A stretch of DNA of 10,454 nucleotides from positions 1-10,454 of the forward strand of contig CAKUVB010000047.1 of NCBI GenBank assembly GCA_934693215.1. The letters are read 5' to 3'. Shown here one piece after another: positions 7,105 to 10,454 of this stretch; positions within the stretch are counted from its first letter, which is position 1, and every line of letters begins with the position of its first letter. Under the pieces are notes generated by a model that worked only from the letters and a program-made list of their open reading frames with translations, did not search any database and was not told the origin of the DNA. The position numbers were made by a program, and so were the translations under genes. The DNA comes from an uncultured Candidatus Melainabacteria bacterium (GTDB lineage Bacteria; Cyanobacteriota; Vampirovibrionia; Gastranaerophilales; Gastranaerophilaceae).

Positions 7105-7120
7105 ATTATCTTTAGATAAT
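7105..7120 (+). terminator. Weak terminator after the restriction cassette
   Basis: ATTATCT and AGATAAT form a short inverted repeat (7105-7111 with 7114-7120) directly after the endonuclease stop, followed by TCATTTTTTA. The stem is almost all A-U, so termination would be inefficient. Confidence 0.35.
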
Positions 7121-7306
7121 TCATTTTTTATATATTGCTTGTTCTTCAATCTTTGTAGAGTTAATATATATTATTTTCATTTTTTAGTTAATTCTCTAAA
7201 TAAGTAAATTTATAACATTTATAAAAATTAACTTGCGTTTTATCTGAATTTTTACTAGCTCTAATTTGATTGCTAAATTTAATTTACGAAACCATAAACT
7301 ATCATC

Positions 7307-7423
7307 TTACAATAACAGAGCAAGTTCATCTAATTTCCAATCTATATCATCATTGATAAATGACGGATTAAATGGTTTATAGCCTTTATGTAAAATATAT
7401 GTTCCTGATTTGTATTCCTTCAT
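7307..7423 (-). pseudogene. N-terminal remnant of a Fic-family gene
   Basis: An ATG at 7423, with AAGGATAATTCATA before it, opens a 38-codon frame ending in TAA at 7307-7309. The residues KEYKSGTYILHKGYKPF and INDDIDWKLDELALLL match, from memory, the start of Fic-family proteins. There the YKSG-x-YI ... YK-x-F-x-P-x-x-IN ... W ... LLEEA-x-x-x-LGEL segment forms the N-terminal Fic_N region. The frame stops exactly where LEEA would be expected. The C-terminal winged helix lies in the same orientation at 4414-4193, so the restriction-modification genes occupy the place of about 250 missing residues, including the catalytic motif. I found no further Fic-like sequence in the three minus frames between 7306 and 7103. 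Confidence 0.7.
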
Positions 7424-7442
7424 TATGAATTATCCTTATTTT

Positions 7443-7460
7443 AGGAAAACCACTTTTCCT
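7443..7460 (-). promoter_or_regulatory. Inverted repeat at the fic remnant promoter
   Basis: AGGAAAA-CCAC-TTTTCCT is a perfect 7-bp inverted repeat, 20 bases upstream of the fic remnant start. A TATAAT lies just upstream on the minus strand (7463-7468), so the repeat would cover the transcription start. That is a suitable place for an operator, possibly one once bound by the Fic protein's own winged helix. No good -35 is visible. Confidence 0.35.
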
Positions 7461-7703
7461 ATATTATAATATATTTTTATTATAATTTACCATTTCTGTA
7501 ATAAATAATTAACCTTCTACAAATTTACAATTCCCATAATTCTGCTAAAAATATTTTTAAGAACAGATAAAAATTCAACCTTCTTCTTATCAGATACGAA
7601 TTACTTGTAGATTTTTTAACTTTTACCACATTAATGCTACAAACTTCTTACAAAACACCTAACTCACTTGCAAAGAACTTTTTAACTACTTCTAAGCGAT
7701 AAT

Positions 7704-9671
7704 CTATTTATCCCCAACACAAAATTTAAAAATATTTTTACCTAATAATTCGTTTGACAAATTCTCTGAAAACTGTATAAAATTTTCAGTTTCAGTATGT
7801 TCCGGAAGTTTAAATGTATACTCTATATTTGGGTTTAAGCTAATATTTTCCTTGACTGCTTCATATACATTTTTTGATGATGATACAGTAGATTTTTTTT
7901 CTGATTTTATTAAATATCTCAAAATATTAGAATACAATATCTCATTTTTATACATTGGAATTGTATCCCCAGTAAAATTTTCATTCATAACTTTTGAATA
8001 TAAATCAACGATATTCATTTTTTGTTTTACAAGTGATGTTTTATATAAAAGTATATTAGGCTGTTTAATACATAATGCTATAACCGATTTTAAATCAATT
8101 CTTTTTAATTTTGCCAATTCTGTAGCTTTCGCATAAAGAGTTTTAGGATTAGTATAAAAATATTGTGGGGCTTTAAGACATAATGTTATTGTAGCTTCTT
8201 CTGAAATATTCAATAAACTAGAAAGCTCTTTAACATTTTTATATATTGTATCTGGTTTTTGTATTAATAATTGAGGTCTTTTAACATAACTATTTTTAAG
8301 AGTTTCAAAATCAAGTTTGAACTTCTTTGCACCTTCATTTACATTATTAAAAACAGTTTCAGGCTTTTGATAAATTAAATTTACTTGTTTTATTGCTAAA
8401 GATACAAACTTTTCATAATCTATATTCAACAATTTTGCAGTCTTTTTCATTGTTGCTTCTAATTGTTTACTATCTCTTGCTAATAATCGAGGTTGTTTTT
8501 GAATTATTTTTAAACAATCTTTTTCAGAAATTGATAATATTTTTGCCAATCCTTGAATATTATTTTCAATAGTTGAGGTTTTTGCATATAATATATTTGG
8601 AAAATTAGTAACAAGTTTTAAAAAATCATTATGAGAAAATTTATATCTTTTTTTAAAATTTTCAGCGTTTTTACTCAAACTTGTAGGTGACATATATAAT
8701 AACGAAGGTTGATTTTTACACAATTTTACAAAATCTTGTTCTGTTATATTTAATAATTTGCTTGAACTTTTTATATTGCCTTTTATAGTATTAATATCTA
8801 CAGATATTAATGTAGGACAATTTGAAAAAATATGTACAATTTTCTCGACAGGCATTCCCAAAAGTTTACTATATATGTTTGTAATCTTTATTATTTTATC
8901 TGTAGAAATTGATTTAGCTTGAGGGAGTTTTATCAAAAGCTTTTCTATATCTTTGTTTTTATCCTCAAGTTTGAAATGAGCTTTAAGAGTATCTATTTTT
9001 CCTTTTATTTCTTCAGGCAAACAACCATTTTCATATTGAATCTTTTTTATAAATGTTGACACATGTTTGTGAACATTTTTTACAGCAATATTCAGTTCTT
9101 CCGATATTTTTGTTTTGGATTTACCTTCTTTTAGTTTTTCTAATACAATTTGTTCTTGCTCTGTTAAAGAATTGCTATCTGTTACTGTTTCAAGTGTTAT
9201 TTTTGCCTTTTCTTGACTTTTTGTGTCTATTTTTGTGTTTATATCTTCGGTTATTATGTCTGCATAAGTAGTAGTTTTACCTGTTGAAACAGTTCTATCA
9301 AGACTGGGACGACCAAACTCTGTTTTTAAAGAGTTTTTTCCTTTTTTAAAATTATTGAGTTTATTTAAAATAAATTTTAAAGAATCTTTTTCTTTTAATG
9401 AATCTGTAATACTTTCAAAAAAATTTACAAATAAATCTTGAGTACAGTCGCCAACAGAGTGAGTGCTTTTAGCAATCAATTTACCTTCTTGGATAATTTT
9501 ATCATTAAAAATATCAAACAAATCAGCTCTTAACCCTTCTTGCGCACGCATATCAGAATGTGAGAGTTCGTTTAAAATACTTTTTGCTTTAAACGTCTCT
9601 TGTTTATTTAATTTTATAGATTTAAAATTTGTATTTTGATTTGTATTTTGATTTCTTTTTTGAATATTCAT
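7704..9671 (-). CDS. Sigma-70-like protein fused to nine mTERF-like repeats
   Basis: This 655-residue protein has an architecture I do not know from a named family. Residues of about 47-110 (LFDIFNDKIIQEGKLIA, then DCTQDLFVNFFESI) resemble sigma-70/ECF region 2. SLDRTVSTGKTTTYADIITED (start 123) resembles the linker. LTEQEQIVLEKLKEGKSKT onward (169-211) resembles region 4, with a helix-turn-helix. From 234 to 557 come nine tandem units of exactly 36 residues, each with a fixed Pro: 250, 286, 322, 358, 394, (Val430), 466, 502 and 538. The unit pattern, LL-x-IS-x-x-D-x-x-KL-x-x-K-x-P-x-LL, fits the mTERF helical repeat that binds nucleic acid in eukaryotic organelles. Residues 558-655 are unrecognised. 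The N terminus has NTNFKSIKL, a style I associate with Gastranaerophilales. The ATG has no Shine-Dalgarno sequence. A terminator just upstream implies its own promoter. Confidence 0.75.
   Translation of the reverse strand: MNIQKRNQNTNQNTNFKSIKLNKQETFKAKSILNELSHSDMRAQEGLRADLFDIFNDKIIQEGKLIAKSTHSVGDCTQDLFVNFFESITDSLKEKDSLKFILNKLNNFKKGKNSLKTEFGRPSLDRTVSTGKTTTYADIITEDINTKIDTKSQEKAKITLETVTDSNSLTEQEQIVLEKLKEGKSKTKISEELNIAVKNVHKHVSTFIKKIQYENGCLPEEIKGKIDTLKAHFKLEDKNKDIEKLLIKLPQAKSISTDKIIKITNIYSKLLGMPVEKIVHIFSNCPTLISVDINTIKGNIKSSSKLLNITEQDFVKLCKNQPSLLYMSPTSLSKNAENFKKRYKFSHNDFLKLVTNFPNILYAKTSTIENNIQGLAKILSISEKDCLKIIQKQPRLLARDSKQLEATMKKTAKLLNIDYEKFVSLAIKQVNLIYQKPETVFNNVNEGAKKFKLDFETLKNSYVKRPQLLIQKPDTIYKNVKELSSLLNISEEATITLCLKAPQYFYTNPKTLYAKATELAKLKRIDLKSVIALCIKQPNILLYKTSLVKQKMNIVDLYSKVMNENFTGDTIPMYKNEILYSNILRYLIKSEKKSTVSSSKNVYEAVKENISLNPNIEYTFKLPEHTETENFIQFSENLSNELLGKNIFKFCVGDK
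8001..8972 (-). repeat. Nine tandem 108-bp (36-codon) units coding mTERF-like repeats
   Basis: The units start at codons 234, 270, 306, 342, 378, 414, 450, 486 and 522. No insertion or deletion breaks the 36-residue period. Starts of individual units read LLGMPVEKIVHIFSNCP (2), LLNITEQDFVKLCKNQP (3), ILSISEKDCLKIIQKQP (5), LLNISEEATITLCLKAP (8) and LKRIDLKSVIALCIKQP (9). The units are diverged at DNA level, so this is an old protein repeat rather than a recent tandem duplication. Confidence 0.8.
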
Positions 9672-9743
9672 TTTATATTTATTTTTACTGCTAGCTTATT
9701 CATATAATGTTTGTGAAAATATAATTTTGCGTTTTTGACAAAA

Positions 9744-9769
9744 AAAAGAGCCATAAATATGGTTCTTTT
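9744..9769 (-). terminator. Terminator of the 137-residue protein gene
   Basis: An 11-bp stem with one G-U pair (9744-9754 with 9759-9769) and a 4-base loop is followed on the minus strand by a run of eight T. It lies 24 bases past the stop of the upstream gene and separates it from the sigma-like repeat-protein gene. Confidence 0.8.
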
Positions 9770-9793
9770 CGATTAATTACCGTTTTTTCGATT

Positions 9794-10207
9794 TTATTTC
9801 ATCAATTTCCCGAATAATTTTATCATTGTTCGTTTAAAATTCTTTTCAATAGGTTTAACTTCATCTAACACAATACTATTATTTTTTATTAATTGTCGTC
9901 TTATATTTTTTGTATTGTTATACAACTTTTTAAAACCTTCTTTGAAATCCTTATCTAAAGAAACGAAACTATCTTGTTTTTTCAAATTCTTCATATTCTT
10001 TTTTGCCATAGAAGGATAATAATTTGTCTTTTCAGACTGTCTTGCCAACAAACCGATTGTTGGATTTTTCTTACAATCATTTATATGAGCTTCTGCATAT
10101 TTAGTCAAATTAGAATTAAATTTGTATGGTGAATCTATCACGCCATTACTAAGTTGCGCTCTTCCCTTTACATTATCAAACTTTGCAAAATCTGTATTTA
10201 TAGACAT
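9794..10207 (-). CDS. Hypothetical protein, basic, 137 residues
   Basis: I do not recognise this protein. It is strongly basic and Asn/Lys-rich. It has no signal peptide or membrane segment, so it should be cytoplasmic. The first 40 residues (KFDNVKGRAQLSNGVIDSPY) look loosely structured. From about residue 66 to the end it is helical and lysine-rich (KNMKNLKKQD, FKRTMIKLFGKLMK), which would allow nucleic-acid or membrane-surface binding. The start is firm: AAGGAGGTATAA, a near-perfect ribosome site, precedes the ATG. It has its own terminator at 9744-9769. It lies between a fatty-acid or polyketide synthase gene and the sigma-like repeat protein, with no evident functional link. Confidence 0.7.
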   Translation of the reverse strand: MSINTDFAKFDNVKGRAQLSNGVIDSPYKFNSNLTKYAEAHINDCKKNPTIGLLARQSEKTNYYPSMAKKNMKNLKKQDSFVSLDKDFKEGFKKLYNNTKNIRRQLIKNNSIVLDEVKPIEKNFKRTMIKLFGKLMK

Positions 10208-10292
10208 TTATACCTCCTTATCTTTTAATCCCTATTCATATAAAACTTAAAAAAATATTTTTTGCTATTACGATACACTAAATATCTCGCAC

Positions 10293-10454
10293 TTAATTTT
10301 TTCCAAGTATCATTATTGCATTTGTACCGCCAAAGCCAAATGCATTATTCATACATGTTTTTATCTTTTGAGGTGGGTTTGAAACATTTATCTTTGGTAA
10401 ATTTTCATCATATTCCGAATCATAAATATGAGGATAAAATCCACACTTCTCTAT
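10293..10454 (-). CDS. Beta-ketoacyl-ACP synthase, C-terminal end (partial)
   Basis: The last 53 codons of a gene cut by the window edge. MNNAFGFGGTNAIMILGKN is the C-terminal glycine-rich motif of condensing enzymes of the FabF/FabB class, which extend an acyl chain on acyl carrier protein by Claisen condensation with malonyl-ACP. The catalytic Cys and His residues lie outside the window. The segment before the motif (YDENLPKINVSNPPQKIK) is shorter than in typical FabF and lacks the usual D-L-x-Y-V-P-N block. It may therefore be a divergent or specialised ketosynthase rather than the housekeeping enzyme. 85 bases separate its stop from the next gene; no strong terminator is visible there. 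Confidence 0.88.
   Translation of the reverse strand: MEKCGFYPHIYDSEYDENLPKINVSNPPQKIKTCMNNAFGFGGTNAIMILGKN

Larger units (their letters stand above)
7103..7703. other. 601-bp gap between endonuclease and repeat-protein genes
   Basis: Besides the weak terminator (7105-7120), the fic N-terminal remnant (7307-7423) and its inverted repeat (7443-7460), this stretch has no frame I can support. Positions 7121-7306 and 7470-7703 are featureless AT-rich sequence with only short, imperfect inverted repeats, for example 7156-7164 with 7188-7198, and 7605-7610 with 7637-7642. No clear terminator follows the large repeat-protein gene. Confidence 0.5.

Noticed and set aside
4430..7276. Shared 8-mer ATTGCTAA at 4430-4437 and 7269-7276 as target-site duplication of the cassette
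   Set aside because: Eight A/T-rich bases are expected by chance in this composition, and the positions do not coincide with clear ends of the fic fragments.
7852..8136. Plus-strand 94-residue frame
   Set aside because: Antisense to the repeat-protein gene; its Phe/Ile/Tyr-rich composition is what the opposite strand of Lys/Asn-rich coding sequence gives.
8001..8972. TALE-like (Bat/RipTAL) or PPR identity for the 36-residue repeats
   Set aside because: TALE units are 33-35 residues with a conserved Gly-Gly and Gln/Ala pattern, and PPR units have a different landmark set. The Pro-x-Leu-Leu with Leu-x-Ile-Ser pattern fits mTERF better.
8001..8972. CRISPR or DNA-level tandem array reading of the 108-bp units
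   Set aside because: The units are not similar enough at nucleotide level and form one uninterrupted reading frame.
9053..9271. Plus-strand 72-residue Leu-rich frame
   Set aside because: Antisense to the sigma-like part of the repeat protein.

Overview
The window comes from a very AT-rich bacterial chromosome. Three things suggest a gut member of the Gastranaerophilales (Vampirovibrionia, the non-photosynthetic sister group of Cyanobacteria): the strong AT bias, a protein with an N-terminal 'N-x-N-F-K-x-I' style start, and a sigma-factor-like protein fused to a long repeat domain. This assignment is an inference from style and memory of such genomes, and no rRNA or other marker gene here confirms it.

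Left block (about 1-3700, all on the minus strand). A housekeeping cluster is read right to left: a secreted protein of unknown role with a signal peptide, lspA (signal peptidase II), an RluD-type 23S rRNA pseudouridine synthase, a small two-helix membrane protein with a coiled-coil tail, and a DUF4037-like nucleotidyltransferase. Overlaps and gaps of -17, 7, 1 and 57 bases suggest an operon. A promoter in the first 90 bases points left, out of the window.

Middle block (about 3700-7700). A plus-strand tRNA-Arg(TCT) has its own promoter and a terminator. The last 16 bases of the tRNA are repeated 186 bases downstream. Between the copies lies a short, comparatively GC-rich insert full of inverted repeats. 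Next comes a two-gene restriction-modification cassette: a cytosine-C5 methyltransferase with an N-terminal helix-turn-helix, then a PD-(D/E)XK-like endonuclease. On the opposite strand the cassette is bracketed by two remnants of one Fic-family gene. The first 38 codons lie to its right (7423-7307) and the C-terminal winged helix lies to its left (4414-4193). The simplest reading is that the cassette replaced the catalytic core of a resident fic gene.

Right block (about 7700-10454, all on the minus strand). The largest gene encodes a 655-residue protein. It has sigma-70 region-2-like and region-4-like segments, followed by nine tandem repeats of exactly 36 residues that fit an mTERF-type consensus. 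Upstream of it are a 137-residue protein of unknown function with its own terminator, and the 3' end of a beta-ketoacyl-ACP synthase gene cut by the window edge.

The two observations most worth following are the sigma-like/36-residue-repeat fusion protein and the fic gene split by a restriction-modification cassette.
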